Below the pieces are notes generated by a model. It was not told the DNA's origin. It did no database searches and saw only the letters and a program-made list of their open reading frames with translations. A DNA stretch of 64,000 nucleotides from Dehalococcoidia bacterium. GTDB taxonomy: Bacteria > Chloroflexota > Dehalococcoidia > E44-bin15. The stretch spans positions 1-64,000 of the forward strand of contig JBAZMV010000002.1 in assembly GCA_041649635.1 (NCBI GenBank), in the 5' to 3' direction. Below, piece after piece: positions 52,206 through 61,547 of this stretch. Position numbers and translations under genes: made by a program. Position 1 is the stretch's first letter. Every line of letters begins with the position of its first letter.

Positions 52206-53510
52206 ATGACGCGTGAGAGTTGCGACGTACTGGTTATCGGTTCAGGGATAGGGGGGCTGTCGGCGGCGGCGCTGCTGGTAGCATCGGGATATAAAACAAT
52301 CGTCGTAGAGAAATCGCCGCGTATCGGGGGACGTTACTCCACCATCGACCATAAGGGTTTCAAGATCACCACCGGCGCCATCGAGATAGAGATGGGCGGC
52401 GTGATACAGAAGGTGTTCGATGCCGTGGATGCCAAGTTCGAAGCTACGGTAGCGTCTACGTTTAAATATCGCATAGATGGCAGGGATTACGATATGCCGG
52501 CCAAGGGCGGCATGCGGGCATTCATATCGGCGTTGGCGGAGAACGAAGAGGAAACGAATCGCGTTATGGGCGGGATGAAAAAGGCGCTGGCATGGCAGGA
52601 GCCCGCCGACAACATATCGCTCAGGCAGTGGGTGCAGCAGTACACCGAGAACGAACGTATCGCCCGCGCCTTCTGGGCGCTTGTCAGCCCGACGCATTTT
52701 GTTAATGACGACGAGCTGTCCGCCGGTAAGTTCTTCGCCTATTTGAAAGCTCCGAAGGCATCGGCTGTCGGCATTGCGCCGCGCGGCCCGCTGGAGCTGA
52801 TGGAGTCGCTGCGAAAGGGCATCGAGGCCAGGGGCGGACAGGTGTGGACTCAGTCGCAGGTTACAAAGATAGTGGTGGAGGATGGCAAGGCTGTCGGCGC
52901 CGCGGTCAAGCGCGACGGCGAGTCGGTCGATATCGCGGCCAAGGCTGTTATCAGCAACGCCGGCCCGCGCAAGACAGTTGATCTGGCCGGCGCCGATAAC
53001 TTCGATCGCTGGTATTTAAATCTCATGAAAGATACGTTGCATCCCGCGCCTTTCATCGCGGTTCACGCCGCCAGCGACGAGCCGCTGGTAGATTGCGACT
53101 CAATCGTGTTCGTGCTGGGGCGCAGGCTTAGCTGCATGAACACGCCGAGCATCGCATGTCCCGAGCTGGCGCCAAAGGGTAAACACCTGCTCATGGCCGG
53201 CGGCACGCCGCTGTCGTCACTGCCGCCGTACGATGTACAGGCGGACAAGGAGCAGATTGTCGCCGAGCTCAAACAGGAAATTCCTGATTTTGATAAGCGC
53301 GCCGAGCTTTTGATGGTGAGCTATTTCCGCGGCGATGTGCCCGGCTATCACAGCTGGCCGGGGTTAGACATGCCGCAGAAGACGCCGATTCTTAATCTGT
53401 ATAACGTTGGTGACGGCGTTAAACCGGCAGGCTGGATCGGTCTTCCTGCCTGTGCTAAGAGCGCCGAGATGGTCGTCGAGGACATCAAGTGGCGGGTGAA
53501 GTTAGGGTGA
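52206..53510 (+). CDS. phytoene-desaturase-like FAD oxidoreductase A
   Basis: A 434-residue protein. VLVIGSGIGGLSAAALLVASGY (FAD dinucleotide motif), the KSPRIGGRYST segment, and the C-terminal FAD contact GDGVKPAGWIGLPACA are those of phytoene desaturase and related NAD(P)/FAD amine-oxidase-like enzymes. GAGGTC precedes the ATG at 52206. The substrate is unknown; related sequence at 54586-56052 suggests functional pairing. Plausible substrates are isoprenoids or lipids, by inference. Confidence 0.82.
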   Translation: MTRESCDVLVIGSGIGGLSAAALLVASGYKTIVVEKSPRIGGRYSTIDHKGFKITTGAIEIEMGGVIQKVFDAVDAKFEATVASTFKYRIDGRDYDMPAKGGMRAFISALAENEEETNRVMGGMKKALAWQEPADNISLRQWVQQYTENERIARAFWALVSPTHFVNDDELSAGKFFAYLKAPKASAVGIAPRGPLELMESLRKGIEARGGQVWTQSQVTKIVVEDGKAVGAAVKRDGESVDIAAKAVISNAGPRKTVDLAGADNFDRWYLNLMKDTLHPAPFIAVHAASDEPLVDCDSIVFVLGRRLSCMNTPSIACPELAPKGKHLLMAGGTPLSSLPPYDVQADKEQIVAELKQEIPDFDKRAELLMVSYFRGDVPGYHSWPGLDMPQKTPILNLYNVGDGVKPAGWIGLPACAKSAEMVVEDIKWRVKLG

Positions 53511-53560
53511 GGCAGTTTGACATAAAGAGTTAATGTCGTGCAAAGGAGGGATTTATTAGT

Positions 53561-54022
53561 ATGAAAATGTTCAAGGAGTTCAAGGAATTCGCCATGCGCG
53601 GCAATATGATCGACATGGCAATCGGCATTGTCATCGGCGCTGCCTTCGGCGCCATCATATCATCGCTGGTGTCCGATATCATAATGCCGCCCATAGGTAT
53701 GGCACTCGGCGATCTGGATTTCTCCAATCTTTTCTGGGTCATGAGAGAGGGAGATGTCGCCGGTCCTTACGCTACAATACAAGCGGCGCATGATGCCGGA
53801 GCCGTCACTTTCAACTACGGCAAGTTCATCCTGACGCTTATCAACTTCATAATCATCGCTTTATGTATTTTCGTCCTGGTTCGCTCAATAAACAAGATGC
53901 ACCGGCCAAAGGAAGTTAAGCCCGGCGAGCCGACAACCAAGGAGTGCCCTTACTGCCAGTCTGCGATATCAATTAAGGCCAGCCGCTGCGCCTTCTGCAC
54001 CTCTCAGTTAGAGCAGAAATAG
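53561..54022 (+). CDS. mscL: large-conductance mechanosensitive channel MscL with zinc ribbon
   Basis: A 153-residue channel. FKEFAMRGNMIDMAIGIVIG (first helix with the pore constriction) and the second helix (about 82-106, FILTLINFIIIALCIFVLVRSIN) match MscL. MscL opens under membrane tension to release solutes. Instead of ending there, it carries a C-terminal zinc-ribbon-like tail (CPYC, then CAFC, about 127-148), which is unusual compared with the E. coli form. GGAGG precedes the ATG. Confidence 0.93.
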   Translation: MKMFKEFKEFAMRGNMIDMAIGIVIGAAFGAIISSLVSDIIMPPIGMALGDLDFSNLFWVMREGDVAGPYATIQAAHDAGAVTFNYGKFILTLINFIIIALCIFVLVRSINKMHRPKEVKPGEPTTKECPYCQSAISIKASRCAFCTSQLEQK

Positions 54023-54057
54023 TATTAAGGGATTATTTCCCGGAGAGGCGGTTTATT

Positions 54058-54537
54058 ATGAACGGCGATCGGAAAGTATTCGCCGCGCCCTGCGGTCTCT
54101 ATTGCGGCGCCTGTTCCATACGGGCGGCGTATAACCGTAAAGACGCCCCGATGCTGAAGGCTATGGCCGACGGCGTCGCCATGTATCTGGGACATGATGT
54201 CGAAATCGAAGACCTTGCCTGCGGAGGTTGTTTATCGGATACGCTGGCCGCGCCGTGCCGCGAGTGCAAGATACGCGACTGCGCGTTCGCGAAGGGGCTT
54301 ACCCGCTGCTCGGAGTGCAGCGAATTTCCCTGCGAATTAGTGACAAGTTTCAATAATGACGGCCTTCCTCATCATTCTGAAGTGCTCAAGAACATCCGCC
54401 GCCAGAAAGAGGTCGGAGTAGATTCATGGCTGGCGGAGCAGGCGGAGAGATGGCGTTGTCCCAGCTGCTCCGCCGAAACCAACTGGTACGCAAGCCAGTG
54501 CCCGGAGTGTGACAATGTGCTGGGAGGGGCTTTTTAG
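54058..54537 (+). CDS. DUF3795 cysteine-rich protein
   Basis: A 159-residue protein with the DUF3795 opening CGLYCGACSIR and the metal motifs CGGCLSD, CRECKIRDC, CSECSEFPC, plus an extra C-terminal zinc ribbon (CPSC ... CPEC). The function is unknown, but the many cysteines suggest zinc or Fe-S binding. GGAGAGG precedes the ATG. It lies between MscL and the second flavoprotein. Confidence 0.9.
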   Translation: MNGDRKVFAAPCGLYCGACSIRAAYNRKDAPMLKAMADGVAMYLGHDVEIEDLACGGCLSDTLAAPCRECKIRDCAFAKGLTRCSECSEFPCELVTSFNNDGLPHHSEVLKNIRRQKEVGVDSWLAEQAERWRCPSCSAETNWYASQCPECDNVLGGAF

Positions 54538-54585
54538 AGTAATGCCCTTTATATATCGGATTAGCTAAAAAAGAGGAGGTGTTTC

Positions 54586-56052
54586 ATGGCGAACAAGAGG
54601 TACGATGTCATTATCATGGGGGCGGGTCCGGGAGGTATCGCCTGTGCCGCGATGCTGTGCAAATCGGGGCTGAAGACGCTGGTGGTCGATAAGAACCAGA
54701 TCGCCGGCGGCAAGGCGATTACGGTTGAACATAAGGGGTTCAAGTATGACCTCGAACCAAAACTGCAGGTGCCGATGACGGGTTCCGCGTTCTGGCTGCT
54801 TTACGACGAGCTGGGGATCAAAGACCAGTTGGGTGCAATACCATGCGATACCGTCAAGCTGGCCTATAGGCACAAATCTGCCGATAAATACAATGCGCAG
54901 ACCGTGCCTCAGACCAGCGTCGACCCGACTCCGCTGTTCGATCTCTGGGGGCTCGATGAAAAGGAGCGCAATGACGCCATTCCCGTACTGGCCGAGCTGG
55001 CTTTCCTCACTCCGGAGCAGTTGAGCGCCATGGACGAGATGACCTTCGATGAGTGGCTTAAGAGTAAGAACACGCCGTGGGGCCTGTACAGTTTCTTCTG
55101 CATGCACGCCAATGGATCTCTGGCCGAGCCCATAGACATGGTCGCGGCTTCGGAGCAGGGGGCGATAATGCAGCATATCGCCACTGCGGGCGGCGGCGGC
55201 TATTACAAAGGCGGCTTCGGGCGCATGCTGGGCACGGTTGCCGATTACATCAAATCGCACGGCGGCGAGTTTTTGATGGGCACTCGGGTCGAGAAGATTA
55301 AAGTGTCGAACGGAAGGGTCACGGGCATATCGACGACGAAGGGCGATTTCGATTCAAACATTGTCGTCAGCGATGTGGGTCTCCAGCCGACGATGCTCAA
55401 GCTCATCGACGGGAAGGAGTTCGATAGCAGTTATCTGAATTACATACGTGACCTGGTGCCGGGTTGGGCCTTCACCGCCGTCCGTTACTTCTTGAACAAG
55501 AAGGTCGTCAAAGAGCAGATGGCCATGTGCTGGGCGGACTATACCTGGATGACCATGGATCTTTATAACAAGGTCAAGGCCGGGCAGAAGCTGGAGGAGG
55601 AGATATTCTTCTTCACGGTGCCGTCGAACTACGATCCGAGCATGGCGCCTGAAGGTCAGCAATGTGTTATCGCGGGCACTATCTGCTCGCCCGATCCGAA
55701 AGCGCCGGAGATCAAAATGCAAAACGATCTTCTGGATACAATGATAGAGAAGATATATCCGGGCTTCATGGACGCCTGTTTCGAAAAGCAGGCCACCGGG
55801 CCCGCCGAGATATCTTCGGCCACGCGCGACAGTGTGCTGCCCGGTCAGGGCGGTGAGTGCGTCGGCCTGGCGCAGATCGTGGGTCAGTGCGGCAAGTACA
55901 AGCCCAAGCAGACCACGCCCATAAACGGCCTGTTCATAGTGGGCGCCGACGCCGGTGGCGTGGGGATGGGCACGCACCAGTCGTGCCAGTCAGGTATGAA
56001 AGGCGCGAAGCTGGTTCTGCAGCACTACATGAAGCGGCAGGCGGCGAGATAA
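54586..56052 (+). CDS. phytoene-desaturase-like FAD oxidoreductase B
   Basis: A 488-residue flavoprotein with VIIMGAGPGGIACAAMLCKSGL at the start and a C-terminal FAD-contact motif (LFIVGADAGGVGMGTHQSC). It is distantly related to the gene at 52206. The family includes carotenoid desaturases/isomerases and geranylgeranyl-type oxidoreductases. A strong GAGGAGG supports the start. It is followed by a terminator and by a convergent ferredoxin-like gene. Confidence 0.83.
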   Translation: MANKRYDVIIMGAGPGGIACAAMLCKSGLKTLVVDKNQIAGGKAITVEHKGFKYDLEPKLQVPMTGSAFWLLYDELGIKDQLGAIPCDTVKLAYRHKSADKYNAQTVPQTSVDPTPLFDLWGLDEKERNDAIPVLAELAFLTPEQLSAMDEMTFDEWLKSKNTPWGLYSFFCMHANGSLAEPIDMVAASEQGAIMQHIATAGGGGYYKGGFGRMLGTVADYIKSHGGEFLMGTRVEKIKVSNGRVTGISTTKGDFDSNIVVSDVGLQPTMLKLIDGKEFDSSYLNYIRDLVPGWAFTAVRYFLNKKVVKEQMAMCWADYTWMTMDLYNKVKAGQKLEEEIFFFTVPSNYDPSMAPEGQQCVIAGTICSPDPKAPEIKMQNDLLDTMIEKIYPGFMDACFEKQATGPAEISSATRDSVLPGQGGECVGLAQIVGQCGKYKPKQTTPINGLFIVGADAGGVGMGTHQSCQSGMKGAKLVLQHYMKRQAAR

Positions 56053-56080
56053 TCGTCGAACCCGTGTCGACCGTAATCAA

Positions 56081-56110
56081 AAAGGGGGCTGTAACAGCCC
56101 CCTTTAATTT
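56081..56110. terminator. bidirectional terminator
   Basis: GGGGGCTG / CAGCCCCC hairpin flanked by AAAA and TTTAATTTTT; it serves the flavoprotein and the ferredoxin-like gene. Confidence 0.9.
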
Positions 56111-56127
56111 TTGTTGAGGACGTGCGA

Positions 56128-57129
56128 TTAAACGGGCTTCATCGCTATAGCGTCGTATGGACAGGAGACAACGCAGACGCCGCATCCGTAGCATTTATCG
56201 GTATCGATAACGGCCTTCATCTTTTTCGTCTCTGGCGACCTTACCAGCGTTATTGCGCCGAAGAAGCACCTGTCAACGCAGTCGTTGCAGCCAGTGCATT
56301 CGCCGGTGTCGACGACAGCGCGGAAGCGGCTCTTCTCCAGTATGCGGTCGATGTTGTTGTAGCGCAGGCCCCCGTCGAATATGACGCAGCAATCGCGGCA
56401 GCAGTTGCAAAGCTCGTTGAAGGCTCCCGATGACCTGACCGGCCACGTGTGTATCAGGCCTTCCTCCTCGGCTTGCAGCGCGATGTCGATAGCCTCATCC
56501 GGAGTAAGCTTGCGTCCCGCTTTCCTATCGATGTGGAATTTTGCCGACTTGTTGAACTGAAGGCAGATGTTCACCGGGCTCTTGCAGCGCCGCATGGAGC
56601 GGCGGCAACTGCACGGCACTACCGCTATCGGATCGGCTTGCTTGATCAACTCGCGGATGTCCTCTTCAGGAAGCAAGTCGGATGATGGGATGGCGGGGTT
56701 GTGCCTTATCGATTTTACGGCGGGGAGAACCTTTATCCGCTGTATGTGTATCTCTTTTGGTATTTCAGCCGTCGAAGGAATCCATTCCGTTTCATGGTAT
56801 TCCTTCCACAGGTCGAGAAGCTCATTGTCGATCCATTTATCGGCGCTGGAGAGAGTGGCGTCGTGCAGCTGTGTGGCGTCGCGCGCGAACTGTGGGCCCT
56901 TGCTTGTCGGAAAAACCAGGCCGCGTTCGAGGAACTCCTGCAGCTTCTGTTTGATCGCAGATTCGTCCATGCCTGTCTGTTGCGCCAGCTCGGCCGGCTC
57001 GGCGGGGAGCATCAGCAGCAGTTTCGCGTCTTCAGGCGAGATGAGCTTCTTCAGGATTCGAGGTAGTATTTTTGAATGGGGCTGATTGAGTCTGTTTGCT
57101 ATTTCAATGTAGATATCGTTTTCTTTCAT
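56128..57129 (-). CDS. ferredoxin-domain protein with winged-helix N-terminus
   Basis: A 333-residue protein. The N-terminal region (about 25-75: EDAKLLLMLPAEPAELAQQT, GMDESAIKQKLQEFLERGLVF) looks like a winged helix. The middle has a Cys-rich segment (CSCRRSMRRCKSPVNIC, then CNCCRDCC). The C-terminal pair of [4Fe-4S] clusters (CTGCNDCVDRC and CYGCGVCVVSC) marks it as a bacterial ferredoxin-type protein. It may sense or transfer electrons for a reductase; homologues are common in anaerobes, but none has a function I can assign. GGAGAG precedes the ATG. Confidence 0.85.
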   Translation of the reverse strand: MKENDIYIEIANRLNQPHSKILPRILKKLISPEDAKLLLMLPAEPAELAQQTGMDESAIKQKLQEFLERGLVFPTSKGPQFARDATQLHDATLSSADKWIDNELLDLWKEYHETEWIPSTAEIPKEIHIQRIKVLPAVKSIRHNPAIPSSDLLPEEDIRELIKQADPIAVVPCSCRRSMRRCKSPVNICLQFNKSAKFHIDRKAGRKLTPDEAIDIALQAEEEGLIHTWPVRSSGAFNELCNCCRDCCVIFDGGLRYNNIDRILEKSRFRAVVDTGECTGCNDCVDRCFFGAITLVRSPETKKMKAVIDTDKCYGCGVCVVSCPYDAIAMKPV

Positions 57130-57264
57130 GACTCTCCTGAGGAAACCGATTTATCCGCTTTGATTCTACACTATTTGGTTTGTTGCGCGCTATGCATTGA
57201 CACAGCCTTGATTAATACTTAATATTCGTTTTATGGGATATGTTACGAGGGGACTGGTGATGGA

Positions 57265-57903
57265 ATGAACCTCGCGACGCAAATAATCGCCGTTCTGGCA
57301 GCAGGGTATCTTCTGGGCAGCATACCTACCGCCCATATCGTAATGCGCGTTTTCCGCAAGAAAGACCTCAGTAAGATAGGCACAGGCAACATAACCTCCA
57401 CGGCCGTCATGATACACGGCGGCAGGATCCCCGGCAGTATTTCCCTCGCCATCGAAATTATTAAGACCTTCCTGTGCTTATATGTGGCGTATCTGATAGC
57501 CGGAGAACTATGGGCCTACCTTGTAATGATGGTCATCGCATCGATAGGTCAGATATGGAGCGTATGGCTGAAGGGCAAGGGTGGCAAGGGACAGACTATC
57601 TACGCCGCCGGATTCATGGTGATATGTCCCATTCCGTTCTTAATATCTATCGGGGCTATGTTACTAATATTCCTGGTATCCAAGCGATTTTTACTCGCTA
57701 ATCAGGTCTGGCATATTATCACGCCTCCGATCATGTTGTTTGCTCTGCTGTTTAATCCGACAATACCAATACTAAATTTGGGCGAACATTCCTGGGGTTA
57801 TGCTGTCACCGCGGGCGTGTTGTGCTCCTTCTTCTTTCTAAAGAACCAGGCTTCTAACGATGACATAGTGCAGTCGCAGGCCTGGGGCAGTTACAGCCGT
57901 TAG
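57265..57903 (+). CDS. PlsY-like glycerol-3-phosphate acyltransferase, divergent
   Basis: A 212-residue membrane protein with about five helices. The N-terminus LAAGYLLGSIPTAHIV is a PlsY hallmark, but the first loop motif, usually GSGNxGATN, reads IGTGNITSTAV, and the third loop reads SVWLKGKGGKGQTI, retaining GGKG. PlsY transfers acyl groups from acyl-phosphate to glycerol-3-phosphate. The changes leave activity or substrate uncertain. The glycosyltransferase gene starts 12 bases downstream. Confidence 0.75.
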   Translation: MNLATQIIAVLAAGYLLGSIPTAHIVMRVFRKKDLSKIGTGNITSTAVMIHGGRIPGSISLAIEIIKTFLCLYVAYLIAGELWAYLVMMVIASIGQIWSVWLKGKGGKGQTIYAAGFMVICPIPFLISIGAMLLIFLVSKRFLLANQVWHIITPPIMLFALLFNPTIPILNLGEHSWGYAVTAGVLCSFFFLKNQASNDDIVQSQAWGSYSR

Positions 57904-57915
57904 AGGCAGTAGAAT

Positions 57916-59073
57916 ATGTGGAATATCTATCAGGCAGCCGTCACCATATGTCTTGCTGTTTTCATAATTAACCTCATCTTGAATCTGAGGGCTCTCCACA
58001 GGCTCGGAAAAAACGACGGCGCGCTGCCAGATCCCCTGCCTTTGATATCGGTTCTTATCCCGGCTAGAAATGAAGAAAGCAATATAAGGAATTGCCTTGA
58101 ATCTTTAACGAGGCAGAATTATCCGAATTACGAAATACTGGTTCTCGATGACGGATCGTCCGACCGCACGGCTGACATAGTGCAAGAGATGTCGCAGGCC
58201 AATCCTAGGGTAAGGCTGCTGAGGGGCGCCCCGCTGCCTCAGGGATGGGCGGGTAAAACATATGCCTGCCATCAACTTTCGCTGGAGGCTAAAGGCTCCT
58301 GGCTGCTGTTCACCGACGCGGATACCATTCATGCTCCAGAGATGCTTAGCAGCGCGCTAGCTTATTCCCACAACCACGGCGTGTCTCTGCTGTCCGGATT
58401 TCCTTTACAGCATACGGTCTCTTTCGCGCAGAGGGTGGCGATACCGATGATGTATTTCTTCATATTAAGCTGTCTGCCGTTATGGTGGGTGCAGCGGTCA
58501 AAAAAACCGAGGCCGGGCGTTGCCATAGGGCAGTTCCTTTTCTTTAAGGCTGATGATTACAGGGCTATGGGCGGTCACGAGATTGTTAAGTCGAGGATTC
58601 TTGAGGACGTCTGGCTTGGTATTGAGATTGTGCGCCGGGGCAAACGCCATGGCGTGGTTGATCTTACGGGTATGATCTCATGCCGTATGTATGAAAGATT
58701 AGGTCCTTTATGGGAGGGCATGGGCAAGTGGTTCTATTCTATTACTTCGCTGTCACCGTTGATCTTCACTATAATCATAATCGCCGTATTCGGCGTTTTT
58801 ATCCTGCCTTTCTTGATAGCTGTCGGCCGTGTCACACCGGGGCTCCCGGACTACGGTTTTTCGTTATTAATTGTATTACAGATATTATTCATATTTCTCA
58901 TGCGAATAATCATAGACCATCGCTTTCGCCATTCGAAGCGTTATTTTCTGCTGCAACCTTTAAGCATCTCATTCTGGATAGTATGCGGCACGGCTAGTGT
59001 TATCAAGCGTTTGACGGGGAGGGGCACAAGCTGGAAACAACGCGTGTACAAGCCGGGGTCAAAGGTCGAGTGA
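57916..59073 (+). CDS. family 2 glycosyltransferase, CrtQ/HpnB-like
   Basis: A 385-residue protein with one N-terminal membrane helix, a GT-A domain (about 40-270: LISVLIPARNEESNIRNC, ILVLDDGSSDRTADIV, the FTDADT metal motif), and about three C-terminal helices. PLPQGWAGKTYACHQ is shared with carotenoid/hopanoid-type GT2 enzymes (CrtQ, HpnB). Its tight placement after the PlsY-like gene suggests a lipid glycosyltransferase role, which is inference. Confidence 0.85.
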   Translation: MWNIYQAAVTICLAVFIINLILNLRALHRLGKNDGALPDPLPLISVLIPARNEESNIRNCLESLTRQNYPNYEILVLDDGSSDRTADIVQEMSQANPRVRLLRGAPLPQGWAGKTYACHQLSLEAKGSWLLFTDADTIHAPEMLSSALAYSHNHGVSLLSGFPLQHTVSFAQRVAIPMMYFFILSCLPLWWVQRSKKPRPGVAIGQFLFFKADDYRAMGGHEIVKSRILEDVWLGIEIVRRGKRHGVVDLTGMISCRMYERLGPLWEGMGKWFYSITSLSPLIFTIIIIAVFGVFILPFLIAVGRVTPGLPDYGFSLLIVLQILFIFLMRIIIDHRFRHSKRYFLLQPLSISFWIVCGTASVIKRLTGRGTSWKQRVYKPGSKVE

Positions 59074-59301
59074 GAATGCTTTTAATGGTTTATCAACCGA
59101 TGAATATGGCCATTCAGTTCTATGAATTGCCTGTGCCATATTATCATTGTTAAACGTCACTTTTATCTGTCCATCATATAAATGAAGGACAGATCGGCGG
59201 AACGATACTTCTTTAACTCTGTCCATGGTATTCTTATATCTTACTGGTTGCGGGTAGATCATTTCACGCTCTAATTTTACGGCGACAATGTTCTTAAGCA
59301 T
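59059..59301 (-). CDS. small hypothetical protein
   Basis: An 80-residue frame starting 8 bases before the end of the PAS gene (ATGCTTAAG overlaps its TAA), with AGGAAAGG further upstream. The sequence (VKEVSFRRSVLHLYDGQIKV) looks protein-like but matches no family I know. Its 3' end overlaps the convergent GT2 gene by 15 bases. It is plausible but uncertain. Confidence 0.45.
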   Translation of the reverse strand: MLKNIVAVKLEREMIYPQPVRYKNTMDRVKEVSFRRSVLHLYDGQIKVTFNNDNMAQAIHRTEWPYSSVDKPLKAFSLDL

Positions 59302-61114
59302 GGAGAGTTGTCGCCTTTCCTGTTTTATTAATCTGTGTCACTTCTCTGAAATAAACGACGGTAGCTATTTTGTCATGATGCTTCAGTGTAGCCGCGCTTA
59401 TGAGGACGGGGATCATAGACCCGTCTTTGTATATGATGTATGTTTCATAATATGATATGGTTGGAATGCCTTTCTGTCTGTTCCTGTATCGTTCAAGAAC
59501 AATCAAAAAATCATCGGGCGGCATGAATGTGCTCAGCGGTTTCGATAGTATTTCTTCTTTTGTATAGCCTGTTATTTGTATAGCGCCGTCGTTCGCGAAG
59601 ACGATCAACGCTTCCTGATCTTCAGTGCTTTGCAGTATTACCATGCCGATACCGGCTTTGCTGGAGGCCTCAACCAGCGCCCTATGCCGTTCTTCTGATT
59701 CACATAGCGCTTCTTCCATCCGTTTGCGTTCGGTAACGTCGTTTACAAAATTGAGCGTGGCAGGCTGGCCCTCCCAGTCAATTGCCACCGTGTTCATCTG
59801 AGCCCACCTGATTTCACCCGATTTCTTGATAAAACGGAAATAGTTTTCATCAGGCACTTTATTTCCCTTCACCCTTTTGGTGTGTCTGCTAAGAATCTGT
59901 TCTATGTCATCAGGGTGGATCAGATCTGTCAAAGGCTTCATATGCAATTCATCTTTTGAGTAGCCGGTAATCTCTGCGGCCTTAGGATTGCATAGTTTAA
60001 GTATGGAGTCCTGTGCGATACAGATAGCTTCGTTTGCGTGCTCAAATAAGGCCTTGTATTTCTCTTCGCTTTGCCTGAGCGAACCTTCGATAAGACTGGC
60101 TTCCTCTTCCAGTTCGATATTGTGCAGCGCCGAGCTCAGGTATTCTGCGACCTCACGAAGGAAGCCGTGCTCTTCCATGTTATTAACTATATTGACGGGA
60201 ACTGAAGCTACAATGACCCCATAAGCCGTGTTATATTTGAAGCTGACGCTCATGCATCCTTTGCCGTAATAGAGCATAGACAATGGACATTCGCAGCAGT
60301 CCATGAGAGGATTATTCGTTACGGATATTGCTTCATGGTTTAGTGAGGGCTTAATACACTTCGGCGGTTTGCCGGTGCTGCACTGATTGACGATTGATTT
60401 GAATTCATTTCCTATTCCGGCTTTAGCACTGGCTATAAGGCTGCCCTTTTCATTGAATAAAACAGCCCATGCGTTATGATATTTCCGCACATGAAGGAGT
60501 TGATCGCAGGCTTTTTCCAGCATAAGTTCGCGATTCTTCTTAGCGCTGGATGAAATATTAGCGCTTCTTATGGATTGCAGTACGGACTTAAGCTGCTCCG
60601 CTTTCTGGTCCGTAAGTTTTTTCGAGGTGATATCCCTGGCGATGACAAATATTTCAGACTTCCCTTTTACACTGACAGGGACTCCAACGACTTCGAAGAA
60701 GATTGTAGCTCCGGATTTTGACAGGCCTTCTATCTCATAGGGTGCTATAGGTTTGGCGCGGGTTTGCTTATCAAGTGAAGCTTCAACTACAGGAATGGAG
60801 CGTTTTGATACCAGCAGTGAGTCGACGATGTTCTTGCCGACAAGTTCATCGCGTGAATAACCGGTGATTTCTTCCGTCTTCTTATTTACGTATTGAATTA
60901 AGCCGCCCAGTGAGTAAGAAATGATAGGGTCAGGGAAATTCTCAATGAACAGATTGAAGCGCTCTTCATTTTGAAGAAGAGCAGTGATTTGTTCGAGTTT
61001 CTCAGCCTCGGAAGCTTTGCATTCAGCAAGCTGGCGATGAGCGGATTCAAGTTCTTTATAAAGTTGTTCTTTATCCTTGTTCTCCATCTCAATACACTCA
61101 AACAGATGTGCCAC
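59294..61114 (-). CDS. PAS-GAF-PAS-PAS sensory protein without output domain
   Basis: A 606-residue, apparently cytoplasmic protein: coiled coil (about 10-50), PAS (about 52-170: ENFPDPIISYSLGG, ITGYSRDELVGKN), a GAF-like domain (about 175-345) with a Cys-rich patch (DCCECPL), PAS (about 355-475, with NPKAAEITGYSKDELH and a PAC segment) and PAS (about 480-600). It ends just after the last PAS. No histidine kinase, GGDEF, EAL or HTH domain follows. It must work through a partner or as a ligand sensor. A GTG start is used; ATG 61087 is possible. Confidence 0.85.
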   Translation of the reverse strand: MAHLFECIEMENKDKEQLYKELESAHRQLAECKASEAEKLEQITALLQNEERFNLFIENFPDPIISYSLGGLIQYVNKKTEEITGYSRDELVGKNIVDSLLVSKRSIPVVEASLDKQTRAKPIAPYEIEGLSKSGATIFFEVVGVPVSVKGKSEIFVIARDITSKKLTDQKAEQLKSVLQSIRSANISSSAKKNRELMLEKACDQLLHVRKYHNAWAVLFNEKGSLIASAKAGIGNEFKSIVNQCSTGKPPKCIKPSLNHEAISVTNNPLMDCCECPLSMLYYGKGCMSVSFKYNTAYGVIVASVPVNIVNNMEEHGFLREVAEYLSSALHNIELEEEASLIEGSLRQSEEKYKALFEHANEAICIAQDSILKLCNPKAAEITGYSKDELHMKPLTDLIHPDDIEQILSRHTKRVKGNKVPDENYFRFIKKSGEIRWAQMNTVAIDWEGQPATLNFVNDVTERKRMEEALCESEERHRALVEASSKAGIGMVILQSTEDQEALIVFANDGAIQITGYTKEEILSKPLSTFMPPDDFLIVLERYRNRQKGIPTISYYETYIIYKDGSMIPVLISAATLKHHDKIATVVYFREVTQINKTGKATTLHA

Positions 61115-61547
61115 AGCCGATTCGGCGATTTCAAGAAGTTCGCGTAATAATGGTCAACCATTTTAGTAAACTAATGATATAATAAAACATAATATATTAT
61201 AATAGAATATAAAGTATCTGTCAATGGTTTATTAATCATATGTAGCTATTCACCGGTCTCTCTGTGAACACACGTATATATCCTTTTGCCTGCTGTTATC
61301 ATGTTAATCGTGGTTTATCACTATACTAGATAGCGTTTTTTGACAGCTTATTTGTATCGATATTATATGTGACTATAGTGAGATATAATATGACCCTATA
61401 GGATAGCTATTCTATAGTAATCCTTGAGATATGTCAAGGAAATATTACGAAATACAAGAATATTATATTGTTTTACGCCTGAAGGTTAAAAATAAGGAGT
61501 TGCTTGTAGTATCTGGGGGCTGTTGTTGGGGGTGATGCAAGATATCT
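61115..61547. other. AT-rich region between two PAS genes
   Basis: About 430 bases with A/T-rich tracts (AATATATTATAATAG, TATAATATGACC). Many -10-like boxes are present but no unambiguous promoter. No terminator, RNA or gene identified. Confidence 0.5.
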
